In this document: in pieces, positions 31,171 to 41,860 of the stretch
Layout: every line of letters begins with the position of its first letter
Position numbering within the stretch: position 1 is the stretch's first letter
Source: Notamacropus eugenii
Lineage: Eukaryota > Chordata > Mammalia > Diprotodontia > Macropodidae
Direction of reading: 5' to 3'
DNA: 64,000 nt
Assembly: GCF_028372415.1 (NCBI RefSeq)
Contig: NC_092872.1
Span: forward strand, 86,101,113 to 86,165,112
Made by a program: the position numbers and the translations under genes
The notes under the pieces: generated by a model
Told to the model about the DNA's origin: nothing
Seen by the model: the letters and a program-made list of their open reading frames with translations, nothing else
Database searches by the model: none

Positions 31171-33800
31171 CCTTTTAAAAAAATTATAATTTATGTATTT
31201 TAGTTTTCAACATTCATTACCACAAGATTTTGAGTTCTGAATTTTCTCCCCATCTCTCCCCTCCATCTTCCCCAAGACAGCATGCATTCTGATTACCCCT
31301 TCCCCCCACCTGCCCTCCCTTCTATCACATTCCTCCCTTGTCTTATCTCCATCCCCTCTATTTTATTGGGGGACAGGATAGATTTCTATATTCCATTGCT
31401 TGTATTTCTTTTTTTCCTAATTGCATGTAAAAACAATTTTAAACATTTGTTTTTAAAACTTTGTGTTCCAACTTTTCTCCTTTCCTCCCTCCCCACCCAT
31501 CCCCACTGAGAAGGCAAGCAATTCGATATATGTTATACATGTGTAGTTATGCAAAAGACTTCCATAAAAGTCATATTATGGAAGACTAACTATATTTCTC
31601 TCCATCTGATTCTATCCCCCATTTATTCTATTCTCTCTTTGGACCCTGTGCCTCCTCAAAAGTATTTGCTTCTAATTATACCTTCCTCCCATTAGCCTTC
31701 CCTTCTATCATACCCCAACCCCCTGCTTATCCCCTTCTCCCCTGCTTTCCTGTAGTGTAAGAGTTTTAAAGCAAATTGAGTATACATATTATTCCCTCCT
31801 TAAGCCAAATGTGATAAGAGTAAGCTTCACTTTTTCCTTCTCTCTCCTCCCCTCTCTTCTCTTCCATTGAAAAAGTTTTTCCTTTTCTCTTTTATGTGAG
31901 AGATAATTTGCCCCATTCTATTTTTCCCTTTCTCCTCCCAATATACTCTTCTCTCACCTCTTAATTTTATTTTTATTTTTATTAATTTTTATTTTTATTT
32001 TATTATATAAGAAAGGATAGCATCCCTTCCTCTTCAACTCACCTTGTGCCCTCTGTCTATATGCATATAATCCCTTCAACTACCCAAATACTGAGAAAAG
32101 TCTCAAGAGTTATAACTGTTATCTTTCCATATAGGAATGTAAACTGTACAACTTTAGTAAGTGCCTTATGATTTCTCTTTCCTGTTTACCTTTTCATACT
32201 TCTCTAGATTCTTGTGTTTGAAAGTCAATTTTTCTATTCAGCTCTGGTGTTTTCATCAAGAATGCTTGAAAGTCCTCTATTCCACTGAATTACCATTTTA
32301 TCCCCTGAAGTATTATACTCAGTTTTGCTGGGTAGGTGATTCTTGGTTTTAATCCTAGTTCTTTTGACTTCTGGAATATCATATTCCACTCCCTTCAATC
32401 CCTTAATGTAGAAGCTGCTAGGTCTTGTGTTATCCTGATTGTATTTCCACAATACTCGAATTGTTTCTTTCTAGCTGCTTGCAATATTTTCTCCTTGACC
32501 TGGGAACTCCTAGGAGTTTTCCTTTTGGTATCTCTTTCAGGAGGCAATCAGTGGATTCTTTCAGTATTTATTTTACTTTCTAGTTCTAGAATATTAGGAT
32601 AGTTTTCCTTGATAATTTCTTGAAAGATGATGTCTAGGCTCTTCTTTTGATCATGGCTTTCAGGTAGTCCCATAATTTTAAAATCGTCTCTCCTGTATCT
32701 ATTTTCTAGGTCAGTTGTTTTTCCAGTGAGATATTTCACATTGTCTGCTATTTTTTCAAAACTTGGTTTTGTTTTATAAATTTCTTGATTTTTCATGAAG
32801 TCATTAGCTTCCATCTGCTTCATTCTAATCTTTAAAGAATTATTTTCTTCAGTGAGCTTTTGGATCTCCTTTTCCATCTGTCCAATTCTGCTTTTTAGAG
32901 TATTCTTCTCTTCCTTGGCTTTTTGGATCTCTTTTGTCATTTGGGTTAGTCTATTTTTTACAGTGTTATTTTCTTCAGCATTTTTTGGGGTCTCTTTTGG
33001 CAAGCAGTTGTCTCATTTTTCATAATTTTCTTACATCACTCTCATTTCCCAGTTTTTGCTCTACTTCTCTTACATGATTTTTAAAATCCTTTTTAAGCTC
33101 TTCCATGGCCTGAGACCAATGCATATGACTTTGTTGTCTTCTATTTGCATGTTTTGGTCTTCTTTGTCACCAAAGTAACATTCTATAGTCTAATTCTTTT
33201 TTCAGTTTTTGTTCATTTCCCCAGCAATTCACTCGACTTTTGAGCTCTTTGTCAAGGTAGATCTCTGCTTTCACTGGGAGTGGGAGGTGTACTGTCAGCC
33301 ATTTGATTCCCCTACAGTCTGTGGGTCTAGAGCTCCAGAAACAGCAGCTGTCTCTGCCCCTAGTACTGCTGTGGCAACTGCGAGTTCCACCAGCCCCTTC
33401 ATCCTGTTGCCCTGGAGCTGGGGTCAGACCACTCCACTCTCCCACACTGGCCCCATAGATATTTGCACTGACCTTCCAATTTGTCCTTGGTGTTTTGGGT
33501 TCCGGAAGTCTGGAAACTGCCACAGATGTGAGTGATTCAGTCTCCCTAAGACCTGCTCAGGTCCTGTCTATGCAGGTGCTGCCCATGCTAGACTGCACCC
33601 TGACCCCTGTGTGGCATGGTAGACACTTCCCAGTGACCTTCCAAGCTGCCTTGGGCTGAAGATTTGCTTCACTCCAACATTCTGTGGGTTCTGCAGCTCC
33701 AGAATTTGTTTAGATCCATTTTTTACAGGTATTTGGCTGGGCTTGGGGGCAGCACTCTAGAAAATCCATGCTGTTACTCTGCTGCCTTGGCTCCATCCCC
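31171..33800 (-). mobile_element. Full-length half-L1 (HAL1-type), inserted in a 7SL pseudogene
   Basis: A 2.63-kb minus-strand element. Its 5' end near 33800 starts on the minus strand with ggggatggagccaaggcagc. The 5' UTR is GC-richer (33130-33800), the decayed ORF1 spans about 33110-32170, and a purine-rich 3' UTR runs to an A-rich end at 31171-31190. No ORF2 is present. The order of 3' UTR blocks matches the + strand copy at 13140-15600: gaatggggcaaattatctct, cttactcttatcacatttgg, cttaaggagggaataatatg, cacatgtataacatatat, cttgccttctcagtggggat. It is flanked by tctgttcca (31162-31170) and tctgctcca (33801-33809), a 9-bp direct repeat with one mismatch. Confidence 0.8.
32170..33110 (-). pseudogene. 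L1-type ORF1 protein, decayed
   Basis: The longest open piece (32551-33003) encodes a charged coiled coil (for example EIQKAKEEKNTLKSRIGQME) followed by the RRM-like DFKIMGLPE. It ends at a TGA (32548-32550) just after KINTERIH. Beyond it, diverged C-terminal-domain sequence can be followed with more stops and shifts. The homologous TGA in the + strand copy is at 14185-14187. A frameshift lies upstream of 33003 as well. Confidence 0.82.
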
Positions 33801-34012
33801 TCTGCTCCAATTCTAACCTGAAGTAGTTCACTTCTCCATAGAGCACCAGATAGCCTTCTGCTCTAGAGCGTTTACTATATTGATGCTAGAAATAGTGTAG
33901 ATATTCGATTAACTTTAGCCCTATTATAGCCCAAAACTCCCAAGTTCAAGCTATCCATCAATCTCAGCCTTCTCAGCAACAAAGATTACAGACATGTGCC
34001 ATGTCCAGTAGC
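33801..34012 (-). pseudogene. 7SL (SRP) RNA pseudogene, 5' two-thirds
   Basis: On the minus strand from 34012 this follows 7SL from its 5' end: Alu domain (about 34012-33920), then the S domain with gcatcaatatagtaaa (33886-33871), matching the conserved catcaatatggtgacc region. It then runs through gtgaac..ctacttcaggtta to tggagcaga at 33801. The S domain is absent from Alu-type SINEs, so this is a copy of 7SL itself. With the 31081-31170 piece it totals about 290-300 bp, near the full 7SL length of about 300. The sequence is heavily CpG-decayed and interrupted, so it is not functional. Confidence 0.8.
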
Positions 34013-34440
34013 AGTTATCATTCTAAAATAGATTACATCTACTTGGATAATAAGAACATGACTAACTTTATATGAAGAGCAGTAAAGAGTGGTTAATGAA
34101 TGGTCCAAACAAATGGACTTTAGGACTTCAAGGGAGAGGGCTGTTGCACAAAAATATAGATCACTATAGTCAAAGTGATCAGGGAAGGCCCAAGCATTCC
34201 AGATGGAAGGACATTCCAAGACAAACAGAGGGAGGGAAGAACAAGGTCAAGAAAACAGGAGAGATGTTCATTTATAATTGGCTCATTTTATGTATTTTCC
34301 CTTAATCTCATTAATTCAGTTCAAGCCAACATTTATAAACACCTGTAATATGCAAGGGACTTAACGTGCCTAAAAACAATTTCCCATAAAAGGAAACAAA
34401 ATTCTTCTTTAAGATGTGTAAAATGCTCACTTTTCTAGGA
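34013..34440. other. No recognised feature
   Basis: Two 77-codon frames on opposite strands (33986-34219, 34072-34305) overlap; neither has a domain. Something like the ancient-repeat family (atggtccaaacaaatggact ... caagcattccagatggaagg) is possible at 34090-34260 but not assignable. Confidence 0.4.
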
Positions 34441-34512
34441 AAAAAGAGAGAGGGAGAGGGAGAAAGGAAGGAAGAAAAAAGAGAGGGAGAGAGACAGAGA
34501 GAGAGAGAAATA
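34441..34512. repeat. (GA)n purine repeat
   Basis: Imperfect agagaggga and ggaagga units. The minus-strand serine-rich frame here is an artefact. Confidence 0.92.
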
Positions 34513-34514
34513 AA

Positions 34515-35120
34515 AATCTTTCTCACCCTCATCTAGACCCAGGCTTACTTACTGACAATGCATGATGATGTAAAACGTCCCATTCTACTTCAAATTCAGA
34601 ATACAGAGCCTGGCGACTCAGCAAGAGAGTGTTCCTAATTTGTAAGGAGCCTCCTGATATGAAAGCAGCATTATCACATAGAGGGAGCTTGAGGAAAAAG
34701 GCATCCTCATGTTTTATATGACTCTTAGTTTGAACAATAGCCTGGAAAACCGTAAGCTCTGTCTTTTAACATAAGTCAAGCAGGCTGCAAGGAATCAAGT
34801 GGGAGGTGGCCATGTAGGCTATCAGAGCTGTGCAGAGGTAGGGCATGGATCAGGTGGAGATGCACCAGCTTTATCTGTATGAGCCAAATTGGCTTCTGTG
34901 GTGGGGAAATGATGTGTTCAGTTGAGCTGACAGGTCGTGAAAGAAGCCTTTTGATATGACAGGAAAATAACTCCTGTGTTTAACCTCCCTATACAGAGAT
35001 GATAATACTTCAGAGCAGAATAGGCAGCCTAACCATGGCTCAGAACAAGAGTGTCTGTGACATTAAGCCACCTCAAATAAAGCTGCCTAAGGTAGGACCA
35101 AATTAGGATGCTGTCTGTGC
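34515..35120. other. No recognised feature
   Basis: Unassigned DNA without coding texture. Confidence 0.45.
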
Positions 35121-35124
35121 CAAG

Positions 35125-35370
35125 TGTATGAGAGGCAGCCTGGTGGAGTGGAGAGAACACTAGTCTCATAGATGGAAGAACTATTTTGGGGCAGAATCAT
35201 GGGGTAGTACCAGGAATAGGGTATCATTTGGTGCCAGAGAGCCTGGGTTAGAGTGTTCAACTATTGTAACGTTGGTCAAGTCCCCAAACCTCCTTGGATC
35301 TCAGTTTCTTCACCTATAAAATGGACTCTGACCTCCCTTTAACCTCTAGATCTATAATACTAACCTTATC
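35125..35370 (+). repeat. MIR-type SINE(s)
   Basis: A head gaggcagcctggtggagtgg at 35132, and from 35210 a core with gagagcctgggttagagtgt, gttggtcaagtccccaaacc, ctcagtttcttcacctataa and aatggactctgacctccctt. Possibly two overlapping copies. Confidence 0.75.
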
Positions 35371-35464
35371 CTATACAATTTTTTGTTTACCCTCCCCAGG
35401 ACAACTTGTATGTTAACAGAGACCAAAGCCTTAATCTAATTAAAGTTCTTACCAAGAGGTTCAA

Positions 35465-35655
35465 TTCAAATGTGGTATGGGCATTAGACTTGTAATGTGG
35501 AAGGTCTGGGTTTAAATCTTATCTTCAGTTCTTGTTAGCTATGTGACTCTGGCTGGACAAGGCATTAATTTCTCTGTCCCTGAGTTTCCTTATATGTAAA
35601 ATGAAGAGGCTTATTGACTACTTCTCAGATTCCTTCCAACTATGAGTCTAAGACT
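35465..35655 (+). repeat. MIR-type SINE
   Basis: Blocks: ggcattagacttgtaatgtg, ggtctgggtttaaatcttat, gttagctatgtgactctggc, tgagtttccttatatgtaaa, attccttccaactatgagtc. It ends just upstream of the UTP14 retropseudogene. Confidence 0.85.
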
Positions 35656-35699
35656 GGAATTTTAGGTATCAGCAATCAGTTGAGTTTCCTTCTTTGGGG

Positions 35700-36947
35700 A
35701 AGAAGGGGTGCTGAGGAGGTGGGTTAAGAAGGCTTTGATGAGAACCTAAGCCTGAGGGGGAAGAAAAGACTGGGGTCAAGGAGGATACTTTGTGGCAGGA
35801 AGTGGAAGAGAAGTGGTCCCTTCAGAAAAGGTTACAGAAGCAGGGACACAGAATAAAAGCACCTGGGAGGATGGAAGATGAGTTGTTCACTGAACTGAGG
35901 ACTTTCTCTAAGGATATAAACTAGAAGGCCAGGAAGATAAGTCAAGATGGAGAACAGTGTGTGAACTCAGCTCCACCTGCCTGCAGCAAGCCAAACATTC
36001 AAAGGAGGAGCAGTCCTTGCTAGATGAGAGGCCAGAGAGAGTATAGACCTTGGAGGACCTAGAGACTCTGGGCATGGAAGAAGTTAGCCAGGAACAGAAA
36101 GAGCTTTGTCCTGGAGTGGAAAGGCAACAGCAGAAGGGTAGTCAAGCTGAGCAAAGGAGTCCTCCTGGGATGGAACAGATCGTGATCAATCTGCATGCCA
36201 TCATGACTCTGAAGACCCACAAGGCAAACTCCTCTTTATCAGTCCCCACCATTGTAGGTAAGGTGGACTGTAAAGAACAGGTAACCCAAAAGCAGATAAT
36301 GAAGGAGGCCTTTGCTGGGGACAACGTCATCACCAACTTTCAGAAGGAGAAACTCAAAGCTGAGAAAGCAAGCAAAACAAAAGATATTGACCTGAGCTTG
36401 CCAGGCTGGAGATGGTGGGGTGGTCTGGGCTAGGTGATCAGTGCCAGGAAGAGACACTGGTTTCTCATCCAAGCCCTTAAGGGTGCTCCAAGGAAAGACG
36501 AGTGCTTGACGAATGGAGTCATCAGCAAGAAGTGGATCTTCTAGGCAGCAGCTCACCAGCTGAATGTGCTTCTATTTCTGTTCATCCACCAATATCAGTT
36601 TGAAGAGACCATCAAGATGCCAGTGGGCACCATATGGAACATGCAGGGGACTGTCCAGAATCTGACCACTCCCTGCGTGGTGATCAAGCCCAGCCATGTC
36701 ACTGAGCCCATAAAGAAGGATGTTGAGTCCTCTCCTTCCCACTTGGGCCTTCCACCCCTCCAGAGCAAAGGACAACAGCATGCCCCCCAAAGAAGGAAAG
36801 GGCTAAAGGAAACCCTTAAAGTCCTATTGATGGCTCTAGGGCCAGGAGAAATTTGTTCTGGGAAACAGTGACGATGGTGGTGGTGATGATGCCTCCTTCT
36901 GGAAATAAAGCAAACCTTCTATATAAATGGGAAAATAAATAAAAAAG
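35700..36947 (+). pseudogene. UTP14A: UTP14 processed pseudogene, 5'-truncated
   Basis: UTP14 is a nucleolar component of the small-subunit processome needed for 18S rRNA maturation. This copy covers about the C-terminal half, from an acidic segment (PEGEEKTGVKEDTLWQEVEE near 35751) to the natural C terminus. Family landmarks are ERPERV-stop-TLEDLETLGMEE (36028-36080), SLSVPTI (36236-36256), a segment near 36296 with IMKEAFAGDNVI, DIDLSLPGWRWWGGLG (36384-36430), and then FEETIKMPVGTIWN and LTTP (36600-36675). From 36014 to 36871 one frame is kept, broken only by TAG at 36044, 36431 and 36542. A frameshift lies near 35960-36013, and a further stop is near 35920. It has no introns, an AATAAA at 36904-36909 and an A-rich end (36932-36947). 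All this marks a retrocopy. UTP14A versus a UTP14C-like origin cannot be separated here. Confidence 0.88.
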
Positions 36948-37330
36948 ATCTCCAATGAATTCCCCTGAATCAGACCATACACTGTGGTCTCTTTATGGTC
37001 CATGAATGACCTTGGGTATATCTCGGTGACTCTGTGTATGCATTTTGCATGTGTGTACATATAAAGTATTTGATCATTCTCATGTAAAACATGGAAAAAT
37101 ACAAACTTTTAACAATATAAAGATTGCCCTTTTGTTAGGGGTTGCTGATAATAGAGTGACTTTCCTAAGGTGCCATTGACCAAAATTTCATGTTGTTTAC
37201 AGAGAAAGGGCTTGGTGTGATGTCCTGCAGAGCAGAAACTCTCCTTAAGATTTTCTGCAGATGATGATGCTGAGAACACTTTCACAAGTAAAATGAAGTT
37301 TATGTTTCCTGCCCCCCTCCCTATGCTCTG
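36948..37330. other. No recognised feature
   Basis: The flank 3' of the retropseudogene holds nothing I can identify. Confidence 0.45.
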
Positions 37331-37481
37331 TGGTTTAAAAGATTTTATTAAGCATGTACTATATTCCAGGCATAGTACTAATTGCTAGGGATACAAAGAA
37401 ATACAAAAGACTATCTCTGCTCTTCAGGGACTCCCATTCTAATGGAAAAGACAATCAGTATAAACAAAACATAAAGATAAT

Positions 37482-37735
37482 ATGTGTGTGTGTGTGTGTG
37501 TGTATGTGTGTGTGTCTGTGTGTAGAGAGAGAGACAGAGAGACAGAGAGAGAGAGACAGAGAGACAGAGATAGAGAGAGACAGAGAGAGAGAGCTTATGA
37601 GGTATATGTGTGTGTTTACCTATCTTATAAGAAGATGTGTGCTTGTGTGTGTGTATGTATGTATATATATATCTTATAGGAGATACATGTGTATATATAT
37701 AATATATATACATGCATACATACATAAGTATTTTA
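37482..37735. repeat. Compound (GT)n-(GA)n-(TATG)n microsatellite
   Basis: (GT)n at 37482-37525, then gagagaca purine units to about 37592, a unique spacer, then gtgtgtatgtatgtatatatat and its near-complement to 37735. Six overlapping frames across it are repeat artefacts, the longest being 129 codons. Confidence 0.95.
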
Positions 37736-37801
37736 TAGGATAAAGAGAAAAAAATTAACAGAAGGAGGTACTAGAAGTAAGAGGGATTAGGAAATGCAAA
37801 A

Positions 37802-38280
37802 GTTCTCAAAGTAGACAATACCACCCCCTGTGAGAGTGCTCAAATGATGGGGGGTGGTAGTACCCTCAGGTGCAATTGGGGGGTATTGAAAGTCAGTGAT
37901 TGCATTATTTTCCAAATAAACACACAAAATACAAGTTATAACTGATCAGTGGTCAAGTCTGCCAACATGTCTTAACAAGCAAGTGTTGGCAGGTGAGCAT
38001 GTCCCACATTGTTGGGAGGTCTAGTGTACATCAACAGGAATATATGTGTGTAATAATTTGCTTAAAATATGATACTATATGGTTACATGACACAATATTG
38101 CATCATCAAAATTTCAATTCAGGAAAAACTTCACAAAATTATAATAAATTATTAAATGTAAGATGCATCACTTAAAAAAATTAAATTTTTTTGAAATGAC
38201 ACAAATGTAAAAAAAAGCCCTTGAAGGGTTGAAGAAAATAGATTTCTAGGGGCAGTTGGCCAAATAAGTATGGGAACCTC
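37802..38280. mobile_element. hAT-like non-autonomous DNA transposon (candidate)
   Basis: A 479-bp segment that interrupts the ancient repeat. The left end agttctcaaagta and the right end tatgggaacct are imperfect inverted repeats of the type gttctcaaa/ttgggaac seen in Charlie-like hATs. The 7-mer tgcaaaa occurs at both edges (37795-37801 and 38281-38287). The ends are degraded, so the exact boundaries and the 8-bp TSD rule cannot be confirmed. No transposase frame is present. Confidence 0.5.
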
Positions 38281-38609
38281 TGCAAAAAAGTTAGATTTTA
38301 GTTGTGGCTTGAAAGAAGTCAAGGAAGCTAGTAGGTGGAGCTAAGAAGGGAGAGCACTCAAGGCATGAGGGACTGCCATAGAAAATGCCTAGAGCTAAGA
38401 GAGCTGTCTTGTTCATGGAACAGCAAGGTCAGGGTCATTGAATCAGAGAGTACATGGTAAAGAGAAAGGTGTAAGAAGACTGGGGACATGGTGGTGAGAG
38501 GGTAGGTTATCTAAAGCTTTGAGCAACAAAGGATTTTGTATTTGATCCTGGAGAAGATAGGGAGCCACTGTAGTTTACTGAGTATGGGACTGGCAAGAGA
38601 TTTGACCAA

Positions 38610-39825
38610 GGTCACAGCAGCTTGTAGGGATTAGATTTGTTCTGGTTGGCCCCAGAGCACAGATCCAGGAGCCAAGTGTGAATTAACCAGGTGACAAATT
38701 TAGCTTCAGTGGCAGGAAACACATCATAACATTTTGAGCTATCTAAAAATGGAATAGGTTTTCTTGAAAGGTTGTGGGTTCCCTGTCCTTGGAGAAGCAG
38801 AGTGGAACAATCATGGTTAGATATAATGAGGATTCATTTCAGTTCTGGGTTGGACTAGGTGACTGCTGAAGTCCCTTTCAGTTCTCAAATTCTGTGACTT
38901 GGATTCCATGACATCAGCAGAACCTTTCAGCCCTGTTCCCTCATATCCGGATACTGTGACCTTTTCACCTCATCATACTACCTGACCTAATTGATGTCAA
39001 TAATAGAAAACATTTCCAAGAGAAGACTCCTTCCCATCTTACACAAGGTAATGTAGAGGGTAGCACATTTCTCAGTCTCCTTCACTTCCTTGTTTGCAGG
39101 ATAAATAATCACCACAGTTAGAAGTGACAATTGTGTATGCAACTCATGAACTTATCTCTGAATGTCCTAGGAACGAAGAAGCATCTCTTAAAGGTGCTCT
39201 GTGTCAGCTATTACTAAAATGTTGTCAGTTTGGAAGAGAAATCACGTATAACATGGTTTGGGCCATTCACATTCGTCTGAGGAGGGATAGAAGGAATGCA
39301 TTTGGAGTACAATTCTGCACCTTATAAATAGACATATATAGCATTGCATACATTATTAATATGGGGTTATTGCCTGCTTTATTGGATTCACTACTGCTCT
39401 TCTCTTGGGAAGCCATGGAAAATAGAAAGATTGCACAAATGCCCCCATTAACTAGAATCACTATATACAAAGGAAATAAGATTGTACAAATACCAATATT
39501 CACTTGAGTCATTCCCTACAATTCAAATAACATAATAACCCATAATGTGTACATGAAATCCCCATAGCTGCTATCTGAAGTATTCTATACTGTCCTTATC
39601 TAAGTTTCCCATGCAGTTGGAGGGTCAGTGCAGAAATCAAGCTATGCTAAAGGAATCTGCTTCTTAGTCCAAGAAAGAAGACATACTCAGTTTCTGTCCA
39701 AAGATAACACTGAGTAGGATTTTGTCAGTGTTGTTAAAAGTATGGCAAGATAAACTTGGAAGAGAAATTATTTTGGATTCCCAGGAATTATTTTCATCAT
39801 TGCCCAACATGTTTGGTGGAACGAG
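38610..39825. other. No gene; possible L3 tail at 38830-38895
   Basis: 38850-38895 reads gggttggactaggtgactgc then gaagtccctttcagttctca, like the end of L3/CR1. The remainder (38900-39825), including a 67-codon plus frame at 39124-39327 and an 81-codon minus frame, has no recognised domain. Confidence 0.45.
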
Positions 39826-39829
39826 CTAT

Positions 39830-40620
39830 TCTGTTTATTCAGTGCCTTTGCACATAGTTGGCACTCAATAAATATTTGCTTAATTGGATGGAATCAAGGA
39901 ATCTGGCTAATCTGTTATTCTCCATGCCTAGAATGCCATCCACCCATTTTTCTGCCAGTAGAAATCTGACCAGTTCTGAAAAGGTCCAACTCAAATATTT
40001 TCCTTTCCCTATAGCCTTCTTTGATTACCTATGCTCCTCAACCAGAAATACTCTCTAAGACTACTTTTTAGCCATATCAGTCCCTTTCCCATGCTACTGA
40101 GATCATGTTCTATTCCCTGCCCATTTTATTGCCAGCCTTGGCAACTGCCTTATTGCCTGGACCAAAAAACATACCCTGCAGGTTTTAACCCCTTTATCTC
40201 TAGAACTTCTGACTTTAGGCCCCAATCTCAAGATTGATGACTGTCTAGGTAACACAGCCTACTATTTCAGGCAAACCCTAGCCTACTACACACTTCACTC
40301 CCTACTCATTGGCCTTCTTTCTGATACTTTATCCAAACTACTTGCATCTGCATGGTACCTTTCCCCCTTTAGTTCTGGAGTCATGGTCAACTTGACCATT
40401 GTTCCTACAAGATGTAGGAGGATCTACACCCCTTGACCCTCTTTTCTGTCCCTGTAACTTTCTGGACCAATAGCAATTATATACTCATGCCAATGAGTAC
40501 AGTATCAATAGGATCAGCATACTCTATTAGGATATAAGAGGACAGAGATTGTTTTTGATTTTACATTTGTATGTACAGTACTTAATGCAGTTTGACATAT
40601 ACTAAGTATATTTGCTTTTT
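39830..40620 (+). mobile_element. L2 LINE pieces
   Basis: Starts with an L2-like 3' terminus (39840-39895: agtgcctttgcacatagttg, gcactcaataaatatttgct), followed by internal L2-like sequence (ctccatgcctagaatgccat, ggtccaactcaaatattttc) and another terminus-like segment near 40535-40620 (ttaggatataagaggacaga). At least two copies are joined. Confidence 0.65.
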
Positions 40621-40659
40621 CATTAATGTATTTATTCATTCATGTATATTTCTGTATAA

Positions 40660-41240
40660 AACATATGCACCCAGTAAGGTAGTCAACTCCTTGAACACTG
40701 TTTTCAATCATGGCCAAATCTCTCATTTCTTTAAAAAAACAAACAAACAAAAAATGTCCTCTCTCAGTCAAAGCCCTAGAAAAATCTATCTACACTTGTT
40801 GCCTATACTTCCTCACTTCTCCTTTCCTACTCAAACCTTTGCAATCTAATTCTGACCTCATTACTCAATTGAAATAGCATCCAAAGTTATCCTCATCACT
40901 TCAGTTGCAATGTCCTTCAAACTGATCTCCTTCCTCAAACTTCAAAGACAATGTGTCCTCTAAAGAAGACATGCCAAAATGATTTTCCTTAAGCGCAGGC
41001 CTGACTGGGTCACCCCCTACTGATTAAACTCCAATGACTCCCTACTGCATCTGAGAGCAAATATAAACTTCTCTGTTTAGCCTATAAAGTCCATCGCAAC
41101 CTGGCTCCAACCTACCTTTCCAGCCTCATTATACATTATGCCACTGTCTGAATTCTCCACTCCCTCAACACTTATCTACTGTTTCTGTCACATGATACTC
41201 AATCACCCATCTTTGTATTACTTTACTATCTACTTCATGT
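40660..41240 (+). mobile_element. L2 LINE internal fragment
   Basis: Blocks: gatctccttcctcaaacttc, aggcctgactgggtcacccc, gattaaactccaatgactcc, ctactgcatctgagagcaaa, agtccatcgcaacctggctc, caacctacctttccagcctc. This is the L2 region upstream of the 3' UTR. Confidence 0.75.
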
Positions 41241-41549
41241 GATTGGTTTTTGTTTATTTTGGAGGAAGGGGAGGAAATGTTTGTGAGCTTTAATGTGCAA
41301 TAGACATGTTAAATAATTTCTGCTATCAGATCTTATCTTGAATATTAACATTTGATCCTGAGAACTGTGGTTCAAGAAAGATATTAAGAAGTTATAGAGT
41401 TATATTGTATAGAGTCTATAGAGAAACACAATCAGTATAGTGAAAGGCCTTGAAGCAGATGGAAAGCTGGGTATAAATTAACCTGAAGAAATAAAGATTT
41501 AGGATGGGGTGGGGGATTATAGTTTTGTTCCTAGTACATATTTGAAAAG

Positions 41550-41860
41550 TTATCTTGTTGAGAAGGGATGAGCCATATTTGTTTTAGTCTCAGAGGGCTG
41601 AACCAGGAGAAGTGGGTTAAAGGGCAAAGATGTAAATTTAGGTTTAATATAAGGAAAAACTTCCTAACAATTAGAATAAAAAATGGGATGGGCTTCCTCA
41701 AGAGATGCTAGGTTCCCTTGAAGAGGAGATCTTTAAGAAGAGACTGATCTACAACTTCCTGGGTATGTTATGGTAGAGAGTCCTTTCAGGAATAGGTTGG
41801 AATAGATAGCCATTGAAGTCCCTTCTGACTCTCTGATTTTGTGGTTCTATAAATACATGT
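41550..41860 (+). mobile_element. L3/CR1 LINE 3' end
   Basis: Blocks: taaggaaaaacttcctaaca, attagaataaaaaatgggat, gggcttcctcaagagatgct, gaataggttggaatagatag, ccattgaagtcccttctgac, and a short terminal gattttgtggttctat. These are the CR1-clade 3' features (aaaacttcctaacaattag ... ccttctgactctctgat). Confidence 0.85.

Larger units (their letters stand above)
37336..38605 (+). repeat. Ancient interspersed repeat, split by microsatellite and hAT-like insertion
   Basis: The opening block attttattaagcatgtactat, attccaggcatagtactaat, tgctagggatacaaagaaat (37344-37405) is followed by gtactagaagtaagagggat (37768). After the inserted element come gattttagttgtggcttgaa, ggagagcactcaaggcatga, catggaacagcaaggtcagg, ggattttgtatttgatcctg and gatagggagccactgtagtt (38555-38575). 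It corresponds to 11070-11660 plus the opening block at 12538-12670. Confidence 0.75.

Noticed and set aside
31162-33809. Chimeric 7SL-half-L1 transcript made by template switching
   Set aside because: The 7SL 3' third is present on the far side of the half-L1 and a short direct repeat flanks the element, so simple insertion explains it.
33801-34012. Alu or other 7SL-derived SINE
   Set aside because: The match includes the 7SL S domain (catcaatat.. region at 33871-33886), which Alu-type SINEs lack, and continues in the 3' third at 31081-31170.
36050-36871. A protein-coding gene of one or two exons
   Set aside because: The UTP14 frame is 5'-truncated, has three in-frame TAG codons plus an upstream frameshift, and ends in a retrocopy-like A-rich tail.
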